This document shows, piece by piece, positions 36,520-45,643 of a stretch of DNA of 64,000 nt. The DNA is taken from positions 124,001 through 188,000 of the forward strand of contig JAWLGR010000006.1 in assembly GCA_041684965.1 (NCBI GenBank), written 5' to 3'. The stretch's first letter is position 1. Every line of letters begins with the position of its first letter. The notes under the pieces are model-generated. The model was not told where the DNA came from and did not search any database. It saw nothing but the letters and a program-made list of their open reading frames with translations. Source of the stretch: Mariniphaga sp041684965. GTDB lineage: Bacteria; Bacteroidota; Bacteroidia; Bacteroidales; Prolixibacteraceae. The translations under genes were made by a program, and so were the position numbers.

Positions 36520-37680
36520 ATGATAAGAGTATTAATGATTGTAGGGATTACTGTAATTGCCTTTATAACCTGCAGTTCACCCGTACAAAAGAATCAAGTC
36601 AAGTCCAATGAACCAGAAGAGATTCTAATCGGTTGCTGCGATTCTACATTCTCAGAGAAATTCATTAATCCGGATGTATCGGAAAATATAATTGTGCAAT
36701 TTTCGGATACAGAAACATTAAAACCCACCACTCCATCATTTGAAAACATGGTGTTGATACCGGGGGGCGTTTTTAATATGGGAGCCCGCAATCCTCAGTT
36801 TGCCCGGGCTGATGAATACCCGGTGCACAAGGTAAAAGTTGATTCATTTTATATGGACACACATTCCGTTACCAATGCACAGTATAAAAAGTTTGTAGAA
36901 GAAACAGGGTATTTAACGACAGCAGAAAGAGCTGTAAACTGGGAAGAATTAAAAAAACAATTGCCACCTGGAACTCCTAAACCGGAGGATAAACTGCTTG
37001 CCCCTTCTTCATTGGTATTCACACCACCAAATCATGAAGTTGGTTTGGAAAATGTTTCTCAATGGTGGAACTGGGTACAGGGAGCAAACTGGAGGTATCC
37101 TCAGGGTCCGGGAAGTTCGATAGAAGGAATGGACAATTATCCGGTTGTTCATATTAGTTGGGAAGATGCCACTGCGTATGCCAAATGGGCTGGGAAAAGA
37201 CTGCCTACCGAAGCAGAATGGGAATATGCTGCACGAGGGGGAATGGATGAATTCATTTATCCATGGGGGAATGAACTCATCAGCCAGGGTAAGCCAAAAG
37301 CCAACAGCTGGGAGGGAAATTTTCCAAATTTCAACTCACGCCGTGATGGATTCGAGCTTTTGGCACCTGTAGGTCAGTATCCTCCAAATGGATTTAATTT
37401 ATTTGATATGGCAGGGAATGTATGGGAATGGTGTTCCGATCTATACCATTATGAATATTATAAAACATTCCAACCGGATGGTATCGCCGATAATCCTGCC
37501 GGACCTCAAACGAGCCATGATCCAATGGAGCCAGGTGTAAGCAAACGGGTAATAAGAGGCGGCTCCTTTTTATGCAATGATTCGTACTGTTCGGGCTACA
37601 GGGCAGCTGCCCGTATGAAAAGCACCGAAGACACAGGCATGTCTCACCTGGGCTTTCGGTGTGTGGTTTCATCAAAATAA
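36520..37680 (+). CDS. Formylglycine-generating enzyme (sulfatase-activating), lipoprotein
   Basis: The 386-residue protein has a lipoprotein signal (VIAFITCSS, Cys18) and one FGE-sulfatase domain. FGE converts a cysteine or serine in the sulfatase active site to formylglycine. Unlike many FGE-fold proteins, this one keeps both copper-binding catalytic cysteines: RGGSFLCNDSYCSGYR holds Cys352 and Cys357, matching the Cys336/Cys341 pair of human FGE, and GMSHLGFRC is also conserved. Other family motifs are VNWEELKKQLPPG, PVVHISWEDATAYAKWAGKR and LPTEAEWEYAARGG. A periplasmic, lipid-anchored location fits oxygen-dependent maturation of exported sulfatases. No sulfatase lies in the window. Confidence 0.9.
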   Translation: MIRVLMIVGITVIAFITCSSPVQKNQVKSNEPEEILIGCCDSTFSEKFINPDVSENIIVQFSDTETLKPTTPSFENMVLIPGGVFNMGARNPQFARADEYPVHKVKVDSFYMDTHSVTNAQYKKFVEETGYLTTAERAVNWEELKKQLPPGTPKPEDKLLAPSSLVFTPPNHEVGLENVSQWWNWVQGANWRYPQGPGSSIEGMDNYPVVHISWEDATAYAKWAGKRLPTEAEWEYAARGGMDEFIYPWGNELISQGKPKANSWEGNFPNFNSRRDGFELLAPVGQYPPNGFNLFDMAGNVWEWCSDLYHYEYYKTFQPDGIADNPAGPQTSHDPMEPGVSKRVIRGGSFLCNDSYCSGYRAAARMKSTEDTGMSHLGFRCVVSSK

Positions 37681-37708
37681 ATTTTCCACTTCTACAAGTT
37701 TCGGCTGC

Positions 37709-38305
37709 CTATAGTATTTTTAAACCAACCGAAATCATAAAGGTCCGGTTTTTTCCATCTAAACCTTCACCAGGCTGGTAATAAAATCTGTTGGCTGCAT
37801 GTTCCATGCGGGCGTCAAGAAAGAAATTTAAAAAATCAACACCTAAACCATACTGGTAACCGAAATAATGATCATTATAATATTGCCGGTCTAACAATTC
37901 TCCTGCACTAAGTTTCTTTGAGGTTAAAATGCAAAAAACGGGTCCGGTCATTACCCTCAGGTTGGCTGCCCCACCTTTTAACACCTTAACACCAACCAGT
38001 AGAGGAACATCTACCGTATTAAAATCGAATTGCAGAACCCGTTCAATTGGAGAAACATCTCGTTCAATGACCCTGCCTCCTTTTGCACTGTAATAAATTT
38101 CCGGTTGCAGGTACATTCTCGACCAACCTAATCGGCCAAATACCCCAATATGGGTTTTTACAACCGATTCAGAAGTAAAATTATTGGTATTAAGAGTTAC
38201 TTTTGAATTGTTAATTCCTCCCTTTATACCCAAATTAATAATTGGTTGCGCGGCCAATGCACCTGTAAGTAGGGATACAACTGTTAATAAGAGTAATTTT
38301 TTCAT
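37709..38305 (-). CDS. PorT-like outer-membrane beta-barrel protein
   Basis: The 198-residue protein has a signal peptide (MKKLLLLTVVSLLTGALAAQ) and alternating amphipathic strands typical of the small outer-membrane beta-barrel family PF13568: NLGIKGGINNSKVTLN, HIGVFGRLGWSRMYLQPEIYY, FDFNTVDVPLLVGVKV and the C-terminal FMISVGLKIL. The function is not known. It converges with the FGE gene, with 28 bases between the two ends. Confidence 0.85.
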   Translation of the reverse strand: MKKLLLLTVVSLLTGALAAQPIINLGIKGGINNSKVTLNTNNFTSESVVKTHIGVFGRLGWSRMYLQPEIYYSAKGGRVIERDVSPIERVLQFDFNTVDVPLLVGVKVLKGGAANLRVMTGPVFCILTSKKLSAGELLDRQYYNDHYFGYQYGLGVDFLNFFLDARMEHAANRFYYQPGEGLDGKNRTFMISVGLKIL

Positions 38306-38552
38306 GTCAATAACTTTTAATTTTTAACAATCTACCATATTTAATATAGGAATAACAAATTTTAAATATCTAATCCACAACCAAAATCTTTTTATTGGCT
38401 GTAACTTCCTGCCCAATTTTTATGCCAACCAATCACACGTATTGAAAATATGGGATCGTACATCACACAATTTCATCAGGGATAACTTTCAATAGCAGCA
38501 GGTATTATAACATTATTTTGTATATTGGCTGAAGATAAAAAAACCAATAAAA

Positions 38553-39329
38553 ATGAAAAGAAGAATCTTTATAAAAAAGTCTGCTGCTATTGCAGGCACA
38601 GCCTTTGCTGCAGGTACATTAAATGCCGGACAAATGCAATCGGCCGGAAGGGAAGTGTATGAATTAAAAATTTACCGGATGGCAGGTGGTGGAGGCGTAA
38701 ACCAGTTAAGAAAATACTACAACGAAGCAGTAATCCCATTTTTTAACAAAAGAGGAACTAAAGTAGGTGCTTTTGGGGAATACAGCAAAGAGGAACCCCC
38801 ACGGTTATATATTCTTCATGTTCATAACAGCCCTGAGGAATATTGGAAATCTGTTCACGAAATGAATACAGATCCTGCTTTCCTGAAAGCTGCCAGAAGC
38901 TATTCTTCACTGCCTTCGAGCCAGCCGGTGTTCGACCGTTATGAAACTTTGCTTATGGAAGCATTTGCCGGTTTAGCCAAATTAAAAATCCCATCACGGG
39001 ATCGCAGTTTGTTGGAACTACGAATCTATGAAAGCCATAATGAAGATGCTTTTCGAAGGAAAGTCAAAATGTTTAATGACGAAGAACTTCCATTATTTGA
39101 AAAGGTTGGCCTGCACCCTGTCTTTTTTGGGGAACTGCTGGCAGGGCAATACATGCCTGCCCTTGTTTATATGCTGTGGTTTAAAGATATGGAACAAAGG
39201 GAAGCTAATTGGGACAAATTCCGGATTAGTGACGAATGGAATACTATGCGTGTAAAAGAAGAATATGCCGATACAGTAAGTAAGGTTCGCAAAATCTTTT
39301 TAACTCCTTTGGATTTTAGTCAAATATAA
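38553..39329 (+). CDS. NIPSNAP-family protein with Tat-like leader
   Basis: The 258-residue protein has a leader beginning MKRRIFIKKSAAIAGTAF, which resembles a Tat signal although the second arginine context is weak. Two tandem NIPSNAP domains follow (EVYELKIYRMAGGGGVNQLR and LLELRIYESHNEDAFRRKVK), ferredoxin-like barrels that may bind small ligands. Bacteroidota use such proteins in the periplasm, but no reaction is known. No partner gene is evident. Confidence 0.88.
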   Translation: MKRRIFIKKSAAIAGTAFAAGTLNAGQMQSAGREVYELKIYRMAGGGGVNQLRKYYNEAVIPFFNKRGTKVGAFGEYSKEEPPRLYILHVHNSPEEYWKSVHEMNTDPAFLKAARSYSSLPSSQPVFDRYETLLMEAFAGLAKLKIPSRDRSLLELRIYESHNEDAFRRKVKMFNDEELPLFEKVGLHPVFFGELLAGQYMPALVYMLWFKDMEQREANWDKFRISDEWNTMRVKEEYADTVSKVRKIFLTPLDFSQI

Positions 39330-39403
39330 TTGAACGGCATATATTAAAATAATGACAGGAAGTAGAATAATTCACCTCTCCTAATTCGTACTGCTTATTT
39401 CTG

Positions 39404-39649
39404 GTGGGAATTTATTTTCCCAAAGTGTTTTATCCTGGTACACATTATCACAACCGGTTGGAAGTTCAGCAAAAGAATCAAAAGATAAATCAACAAAACA
39501 AGGAAATTACCCGCTTGTATCCTATCGCTGTCAGTCCCGGAGGGCATGCTGTTACAATTTTGTTAATAGGCTCTAATCTGGAAAATGTTCCGGCAGAATA
39601 TGAAGGAGCAAATTTCGAAGAAAATAGTTACTTTCAGGTTTTGAATTAA
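39404..39649 (+). CDS. Unrecognised short open frame
   Basis: The 81-codon frame reads MGIYFPKVFYPGTHYHNRLE and ends EYEGANFEENSYFQVLN. The N-terminal half is rich in Asn and Gln, while the C-terminal half (YPIAVSPGGHAVTILLIGSN) looks like a piece of folded domain. There is no signal peptide and no visible promoter. It may be the tail of a decayed gene or chance. Confidence that it is a real gene is low. Confidence 0.25.
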   Translation: MGIYFPKVFYPGTHYHNRLEVQQKNQKINQQNKEITRLYPIAVSPGGHAVTILLIGSNLENVPAEYEGANFEENSYFQVLN

Positions 39650-39680
39650 AAGAAGGCAGGCATCAATTAATCTTTAAGGT

Positions 39681-40715
39681 ATGAAGGCACTTGTTCTTGA
39701 TGATTACAATCAACTGAATTACCGTGAATTCCCAGAACCGGAAATCGGACCTGAAGATGTATTAATTGAAGTTAAAGCCTGCGGCATTTGCGGCAGTGAT
39801 GTGCACGGGTTAGATGGAAGTACCGGTCGCAGGAAACCTCCGCTGGTGATGGGACATGAGGCATCCGGAATAATAGTTGAAACAGGCAGTGCAGTAAACC
39901 GCTGGCAGCCTGGCGACCGGGTTACCTTTGACTCGACCGTGTACCCGCTAAACGATTGGTATACATTGCAAGGAAAGTACAACATAAGCGATAACCGGCA
40001 GGTATTGGGTGTTTCTCCCGGAGAGTACCGCAGGCATGGCGCATTCGCAGAAAAGGTGGCCATTCCGCAGCATATCCTCCATCGGATACCGGAAAATGTT
40101 TCCTTTACGGAAGCTGCCATGGTGGAACCTATTGCCGTTGCTTCACATGCAATAAATGTTTCGAAAATGAAACCGGGAAGCAGCACCCTGGTTGTTGGCG
40201 CCGGAATGGTAGGAATATTTGTCATACAATTGCTGAAACTATTTGGCTCCAATCCGGTTATTGCCATTGACTTTGATAACCAAAAACTGGATTTCGCATT
40301 GGCCTCCGGAGCTAATGCAGCATTCAGTTCACAAGATAAAGACCTTGTCGGGAAAATTTTAAAATTAACAAAAGCCAGGGGTGTTGATTGTGCATTTGAA
40401 GTAGCAGGCGTTTCAGAAACAGTAAATACCTGCATTGAAAATACCCGTAAAGGGGGAACGGTTGTTTTGGTTGGCAATCTTTCGCCTCATATAAAATTCC
40501 CGTTACAGCAGGTGGTTACACGTGAAATTACCATTCAGGGAAGTTGTGCCATTAACGGAGAGTATGAAATGGTGCTTGATCTTCTGGCAACAAAGAAAGT
40601 GGATGTTGCTCCACTCATATCAGCTGTTGTGCCACTTTCTGAAGGGGCATCCTGGTTTAAAAGGCTGTATAACAAAGAGGTGGGATTTAAAAAGGTCATC
40701 CTTGTGCCCGACTAA
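39681..40715 (+). CDS. Medium-chain dehydrogenase lacking the structural zinc lobe
   Basis: The 344-residue protein belongs to the sorbitol/threonine dehydrogenase-like group. The catalytic zinc residues are present (KACGICGSDVHGL, MGHEASGII, VEPIAVASHA), and the Rossmann motif is VVGAGMVGIFVIQLLKLFG. The segment that normally holds four cysteines reads DSTVYPLNDWYTLQGKYN and has none, so the structural zinc site is missing, unlike in the paralogue at 25623-26669. The substrate is probably a polyol or sugar alcohol. It lies 31 bases after the short frame at 39404-39649. Confidence 0.87.
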   Translation: MKALVLDDYNQLNYREFPEPEIGPEDVLIEVKACGICGSDVHGLDGSTGRRKPPLVMGHEASGIIVETGSAVNRWQPGDRVTFDSTVYPLNDWYTLQGKYNISDNRQVLGVSPGEYRRHGAFAEKVAIPQHILHRIPENVSFTEAAMVEPIAVASHAINVSKMKPGSSTLVVGAGMVGIFVIQLLKLFGSNPVIAIDFDNQKLDFALASGANAAFSSQDKDLVGKILKLTKARGVDCAFEVAGVSETVNTCIENTRKGGTVVLVGNLSPHIKFPLQQVVTREITIQGSCAINGEYEMVLDLLATKKVDVAPLISAVVPLSEGASWFKRLYNKEVGFKKVILVPD

Positions 40716-40900
40716 TTTTGAAATTGCCGGAGCAATTTGTCCAACAGCAGGTTTCTTCAACTGACTAAATAATCCGATCCACACATATCACTGGGGCAGG
40801 TATATAAGATAAAAGTGGAGAAAATTAAATTAAACAGGGTACATTCACAGAAATTATATAAACCTTCTTTTCTTTTAGTTTCAGTAATAAAGTATTTTAG

Positions 40901-41719
40901 TTAAAACAGTTTCCCCTGTTTGCCGTCAGGATCTTCTTTCCGCCGGTTGCGGCCCATTCCTTCCAGTTTTAAATCTTTCTTAACCGATGAATCGTATTCA
41001 GTTGTAGAATCAGGATCGATGGGGATAAGAAGATCCCGGCCTTTATTCCTGGGATCCTTCACTTTTACAGAAACCGGAACGGCCTGAAAATCGTCTCCCG
41101 GATAAGGTTTAAGCAATTTAAGAACTTCTTCTAACGGAAGCGATTCATCGAGCCATTTCTGCTCGTCTTTCCTCTCCAGGATAACAGGTGAACGATGATG
41201 TCCTATTTCCATGGTGACAGTATTTGCAACGGTTGTGATAATTGAAAATGAATGTACAACCTCTCCTGTAGTATTATTGGCCCAGGTATCAAATATGCCT
41301 GCAAAAGTAAAAACCTCCCCGTCTTTTTTATGCACATAATATGGCTTGCTGAGACGTTCCTTTGCCGGTCCCTCATAATAACCGTTTGCAATAACCAGAC
41401 ATCTTCTCGATTTAATAGCAGTACGAAAAGCAGGTTTTTTTATTATTCCTGCCTCACCTGAATAGCTTATATCGTCCTCCTTATTAAAATCACCTTCGAC
41501 CCTTGCATTAATCAGGTACATCTGTTTTTTTGCCCAGTATGGTGTAAAGCCGAATTTAAAGGCCAGTAGCTCTTCCGGCTTGTCGTTAGTTATCACATAT
41601 ACCATATCACCCGGTGAAACATTAAAATTATCACTGACAGTTATCTGTGAGGGTGCATTTACTCCAAACCTCTTAACGAATAGCTCAATATCAATTATCT
41701 GAACAAACCTTCCACACAT
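40901..41719 (-). CDS. SRAP-family protein (YedK/HMCES-like) protecting abasic sites
   Basis: The 272-residue protein starts MCGRFVQ, leaving Cys2 as the N-terminal nucleophile after methionine removal. SRAP proteins crosslink covalently to abasic sites in single-stranded DNA. Other expected residues are the asparagine in YLINARVEG, the glutamate in IANGYYEGPAKE and the histidine in EIGHHRSPVIL. The length exceeds that of E. coli YedK (222) because of a charged C-terminal tail. It is a single gene. Confidence 0.93.
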   Translation of the reverse strand: MCGRFVQIIDIELFVKRFGVNAPSQITVSDNFNVSPGDMVYVITNDKPEELLAFKFGFTPYWAKKQMYLINARVEGDFNKEDDISYSGEAGIIKKPAFRTAIKSRRCLVIANGYYEGPAKERLSKPYYVHKKDGEVFTFAGIFDTWANNTTGEVVHSFSIITTVANTVTMEIGHHRSPVILERKDEQKWLDESLPLEEVLKLLKPYPGDDFQAVPVSVKVKDPRNKGRDLLIPIDPDSTTEYDSSVKKDLKLEGMGRNRRKEDPDGKQGKLF

Positions 41720-41893
41720 ATCATTAACTGCTTTGATTTAAATTTAAGGTAATGCCTTAAACATCCGCATGATTGAATCCGAAATAAAAACTCCCAAAAT
41801 GTTTCAGAATCACAATACTTTATCTAAAAACTTTTTTACTGATGGAATTGTTTTAAATTCTGCACTTATTATTCAACTATTATTTAAAAAAAA

Positions 41894-42430
41894 ATGAAAA
41901 ACCTGATTTTAACCCTGATTGTTATTCTTATTACAATTGCTGCTTTTGGACAAAAATCTTTTTATGATTTTCAAGTAGAGGATATTAATGGGAACCCGTT
42001 TGACCTTTCAAGCCTGAAGGGGAAAAAAGTGCTCATTGTAAATACGGCATCAAAATGTGGTCACACTCCCCAATATGAACAACTGCAGAAAATATATGAT
42101 GTCTATGGTGGTAATAATTTTACCATTATAGGATTTCCTGCCAATAATTTCAATCAACAGGAACCAGGCACAAATGAAGATATCGCCCTGTTCTGTGAAC
42201 GCAATTATGGTGTAACCTTCCCCATGATGTCGAAAATATCAGTAAAAGGAGATGACATGCATCCGCTTTATGAATGGCTGACACAAAAATCTAAAAACAA
42301 AGTTTTGGATTCTGAAGTAGGCTGGAATTTCCAAAAATACCTCATTGATGAGAAAGGCAGGCTCGTTAAAATGTTCGAACCAAAAGTTAAGCCCGACGAT
42401 GAGCGAATTGTCAGTCTCATCCGAAATTAA
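41894..42430 (+). CDS. Glutathione peroxidase-family thiol peroxidase, exported
   Basis: The 178-residue protein has a signal peptide (MKNLILTLIVILITIAAFGQ) and a GPx domain. The peroxidatic residue in NTASKCGHTPQYEQLQ is an ordinary cysteine (about Cys55), not selenocysteine. The other tetrad residues are seen in GFPANNFNQQEPG and VGWNFQKYLID. It should reduce peroxides in the periplasm, probably with thioredoxin as donor, as for most bacterial members. It is a single gene. Confidence 0.93.
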   Translation: MKNLILTLIVILITIAAFGQKSFYDFQVEDINGNPFDLSSLKGKKVLIVNTASKCGHTPQYEQLQKIYDVYGGNNFTIIGFPANNFNQQEPGTNEDIALFCERNYGVTFPMMSKISVKGDDMHPLYEWLTQKSKNKVLDSEVGWNFQKYLIDEKGRLVKMFEPKVKPDDERIVSLIRN

Positions 42431-42862
42431 AGAAATAATTATCTGTAATACCAGGTAATCCCAGTTTTTTCCCGCTGCGTTATTTATAAACACATACCTT
42501 ATTCCAGAGGGTTACCATCTATTAAACAAATGCATGGAATTATGATGCAGGAATTATTTTAGTATATCAGAAGAAGCCCTGTTTTAAGAAAATAACATTT
42601 GTTCACTGTTCTCAATAACAGGATTTGTTAAACTTGCAACTATTTTAGTTGATTTAATGCAATTCATTTTTATATCCTAAAATCATTTTCTAATTTTAAA
42701 ACTGAATAATCTTAGCTTTTTTTAAACAAGTTTCAATACAGTTCTTAAGCAATACAAAAAGATGCGGTAAGAATTCCATTTTTCAGTACCGCCAGTATTG
42801 GCCAGCATATGAATACTTAAATAGTTTTTACAATAATTATAAACCACTGAAATATTAAAAAA
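42431..42862. other. Spacer between the peroxidase and ferritin genes
   Basis: 432 AT-rich bases. I find no gene, no exact TAnnTTTG element and no strong hairpin. Confidence 0.5.
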
Positions 42863-43357
42863 ATGAAAGAAAGAAGTATTGAATTGTTAAATGCTGCTGT
42901 TGCAGATGAGCTTCAGGCCGTGCACCAGTATATGTATTTTCATTTTCACTGTGACGACCAGGGTTATGATTTACTGGCTAATCTTTTCAAGCGTACTGCT
43001 ATCCAGGAAATGATTCATGTGGAAAAATTAGCTGAACGGATACTGTTTCTAAAGGGCGAGGTAAATATGGAACTGGCAGGCGAAGTAAAAAAAGTACATG
43101 ATGTAGGGGAAATGCTTAAAATGGCAGCTCAAATGGAAGAAACCAGTGCCCAGGAATACAATGAGTGGGCGAATGAATGTGCACAAAATGCCGATGCAGT
43201 ATCTAAAAAATTATTTGAAGGACTCGTGGAAGAGGAAGAGCGGCATTTCGATCAGTTTGATGATGAGATCGAAAACCTTAAAAAGTTTGGCGACAATTAC
43301 CTGGCACTGCAGTCAATCGAACGCAGTAAAAGCCTGGGAGGAGGTGGGGAAGCATAA
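42863..43357 (+). CDS. Bacterioferritin-like ferritin
   Basis: The 164-residue four-helix bundle carries di-iron ligands in ADELQAVHQYMYF, IQEMIHVEKLAERI, METSAQEYNEW-type helix C (AAQMEETSAQEYNEWANE) and EEEERHFDQFDDE. This fits a bacterioferritin or ferritin-like oxidase. It is followed by a strong terminator, so it is transcribed alone. A role in iron storage or oxidative protection is expected from the family. Confidence 0.9.
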   Translation: MKERSIELLNAAVADELQAVHQYMYFHFHCDDQGYDLLANLFKRTAIQEMIHVEKLAERILFLKGEVNMELAGEVKKVHDVGEMLKMAAQMEETSAQEYNEWANECAQNADAVSKKLFEGLVEEEERHFDQFDDEIENLKKFGDNYLALQSIERSKSLGGGGEA

Positions 43358-43407
43358 AAATTGCAGCATTCCCTGCAAAATAATTAATTAATATGCTCAT
43401 TTTTAAG

Positions 43408-43445
43408 AAGATTGGCTATTAAAAAAAATAGCCAATCTTTTTTTT
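43408..43445 (+). terminator. Rho-independent terminator after the ferritin gene
   Basis: AAGATTGGCTAT at 43408-43419 pairs with ATAGCCAATCTT at 43428-43439, a perfect 12-bp stem with an 8-base loop and a T tract to 43445. Confidence 0.92.
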
Positions 43446-43475
43446 GAAGAATGAATAATCAATTTAAAAAAAGCA

Positions 43476-43483
43476 TACTTTTG
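43476..43483 (+). promoter_or_regulatory. -7 promoter element of the amidoligase gene
   Basis: TACTTTTG matches TAnnTTTG and lies 36 bases before the GTG at 43520. It follows the ferritin terminator, so the amidoligase gene has its own start site. The -33 region is weak. Confidence 0.6.
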
Positions 43484-43519
43484 ATTCGTTTTTAAATTAT
43501 TATTTCAGTTATTGAACAG

Positions 43520-45478
43520 GTGAAAACAAACATACGAACAACAACCTTCAAAGACCTTGATTTTTTGGAAACTCTTGAACACAGATGCTTTCCAAAGTTT
43601 CAGCAAAACACTCGCCGGGCCATCCGTTACAGCATGACCAGTCCCTTCCAGCAAGTATTAATAGCAGAAATCCAAGAAGGCAAGAACAAGAAACCAGTTG
43701 GTTCAGCAACAGTATATCTCTATGCAAAAACCATCCGGATATTTTCCATTGCGGTCCTTCCTGAAATGCAGGGGCAAGGAATCGGGAAACAATTGCTTGA
43801 TGCAATTATGGTACTTGCCCGTTCAAAAAAAGTCGGCCGGATTTCACTTGAAGTACGACAGGCAGAACCTAAATTGATTGAATTTTACAAACATGCAGGT
43901 TTTAAAGTAACTGGTGAATTACCCGATTACTATATGAAAAATGAACATGGTTACCGGATGGTTTTGTTTTTGGATGATTCCTTTGAAAAGCAAAATATAT
44001 CCAATATTATCATCGTAAGGAACCCGAAAAACTGGAACCTTCAGATTGAGGGGGTTAAAGTAGTTTCGTCCCGAAACTATATTACAGGAGCTGAATTTCA
44101 ATCACTGAAAAATGTGCGAATTTTTAACCTCAGCAACTCCTATCAATACCAGAAAATGGGCTATTATGTATCGTTACTGGCCTCGGCACGCGACCACCGT
44201 GTAATTCCAAACGTTACAACACTTCGGGATTTTAGCAGCCAGTCGCTTATCCGTTCCCTTTCCGGATACATTGACGATGATATTCAGAATACATTTAAAA
44301 ATTCAGAAGGCAATAAAATAAGTATTTTTATATATTTCAGCCAGTCGGTAAACCCACGGTACCGGCAGCTGGCCCAAAAACTGTATCATCTGTTTGAAGC
44401 CCCACTGCTCCAGATTGATTTTGTCAAAACTACTGAAAAATGGATGATTCAAAAAGTGACACCATTAAGCCTTAAAAAGGTGAATCCCGAACACCTGGAG
44501 AAAGTACAGGAATTTGCACGTGACTATTTTTCAAAAAAAAGATTCAGCCGGCCCCGTTTTAAAAATTACAAATACGATTTGGCAATCCTTGTTAATCCAA
44601 AGGAGAAAAATCCTCCCTCCTGCCCCGATGCACTTCAGAACTTTAAAAAAGCTGCCGAAAAAAACGGATTCTATGTTGAATTTATTACTAAAGATGATTT
44701 TAGTCAGTTATCAGAATTCGATGCATTGTTTATCAGAGAAACTACAAGCGTTAACAACCATACTTACCACTTTTCCCGTGCAGCCTATGCAGAAGGCCTG
44801 GTTGTTATTGACGACCCATGGTCAATTTTACGCTGCTCAAATAAAATTTTCCAGAATGAACGTTTGAAACAAAACAAAATAAAAACTCCGGCTACCCTTG
44901 TATTATCAAAATCCGATTACAGGGAATCGAAACCTGTAAATCTTAATTTCCCGCTGGTATTAAAACAACCCGACAGTGCCTTTTCACTTGGTGTTGAAAA
45001 AGTTCAGAATACAGAAGAATTGAATATTTCACTAAAGAAGTTGTTCCGTTTATCCGACCTGGTAATTGTCCAGGAATTTATGCCATCCGAATATGATTGG
45101 CGCATTGGTGTGCTTGACCAATCACCCCTTTATGCCTGCAAATACTATATGGCAAAAAACCACTGGCAGATTTATGACTGGAACAGCCAAAACAAAGAAA
45201 ATTGGGGAAAATCCGAAACAGTTTCAATGGAAAATGTCCCGGAGATTGTTATTAAAACTGCATTAAAAGCAGCTTCTCTTATTGGCGACGGTTTGTATGG
45301 TGTTGACCTGAAATTGGTAAACGGCGATGTATATGTAATAGAAATAAATGACAACCCAAATATTGATGAGGGAATTGAAGACGCAGTTATGAAAGAGGAA
45401 TTGTATAACCGTATTATGAAATCCTTGTTCAACCGAATAGAAATAAACCGTAACATCGCTCAGTTTGTGACGGTCTGA
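43520..45478 (+). CDS. GNAT acetyltransferase - RLAN - ATP-grasp (RimK-like) fusion
   Basis: The 652-residue protein has three parts. A GNAT domain (about 1-150) contains AVLPEMQGQGIGKQLL for acetyl-CoA binding. A RimK-like ATP-grasp N-terminal (RLAN) region (about 155-330) includes VIPNVTTLRDFSSQSLIRSL. An ATP-grasp ligase (about 350-645) shows FPLVLKQPDSAFSLGVEKV, VIVQEFMPSEYDWRIGVLD, GDGLYGVDLKLVNGDVYVIE and INDNPNIDEG. ATP-grasp enzymes of this type join amino acids to peptides, proteins or metabolites, and GNAT-RLAN-ATP-grasp combinations are predicted amidoligases without known product. Start codon GTG at 43520. A COG2108-like radical SAM gene follows 165 bases downstream. The protein is cytoplasmic. 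Confidence 0.9.
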   Translation: MKTNIRTTTFKDLDFLETLEHRCFPKFQQNTRRAIRYSMTSPFQQVLIAEIQEGKNKKPVGSATVYLYAKTIRIFSIAVLPEMQGQGIGKQLLDAIMVLARSKKVGRISLEVRQAEPKLIEFYKHAGFKVTGELPDYYMKNEHGYRMVLFLDDSFEKQNISNIIIVRNPKNWNLQIEGVKVVSSRNYITGAEFQSLKNVRIFNLSNSYQYQKMGYYVSLLASARDHRVIPNVTTLRDFSSQSLIRSLSGYIDDDIQNTFKNSEGNKISIFIYFSQSVNPRYRQLAQKLYHLFEAPLLQIDFVKTTEKWMIQKVTPLSLKKVNPEHLEKVQEFARDYFSKKRFSRPRFKNYKYDLAILVNPKEKNPPSCPDALQNFKKAAEKNGFYVEFITKDDFSQLSEFDALFIRETTSVNNHTYHFSRAAYAEGLVVIDDPWSILRCSNKIFQNERLKQNKIKTPATLVLSKSDYRESKPVNLNFPLVLKQPDSAFSLGVEKVQNTEELNISLKKLFRLSDLVIVQEFMPSEYDWRIGVLDQSPLYACKYYMAKNHWQIYDWNSQNKENWGKSETVSMENVPEIVIKTALKAASLIGDGLYGVDLKLVNGDVYVIEINDNPNIDEGIEDAVMKEELYNRIMKSLFNRIEINRNIAQFVTV

Positions 45479-45643
45479 GTTATTATGCCAAAAATGTCGA
45501 CTTGGACTTATACGAAAATAAATTTATTTAATCCATCAGTTAGGTATGGGTATTTTTCTTTGAGTATGCAAACAATTAATAGCTTTCATTAATTTCCTGG
45601 AAATTACTTTTTAATTCAATTAAATCAATTCAGTATCTTTTTT

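Noticed and set aside
36520..37680. Non-enzymatic FGE-fold protein, as in gliding or ergothioneine-type relatives
   Set aside because: Both catalytic cysteines and the surrounding RGGS and GFRC motifs are present.
41894..42430. Selenocysteine-containing glutathione peroxidase
   Set aside because: The codon at the active site is an ordinary cysteine codon (TGT) and there is no in-frame TGA.
43520..45478. Ordinary ribosomal S6 modification enzyme RimK
   Set aside because: RimK proper is about 300 residues without a GNAT domain or the long RLAN region, so the label would mislead.
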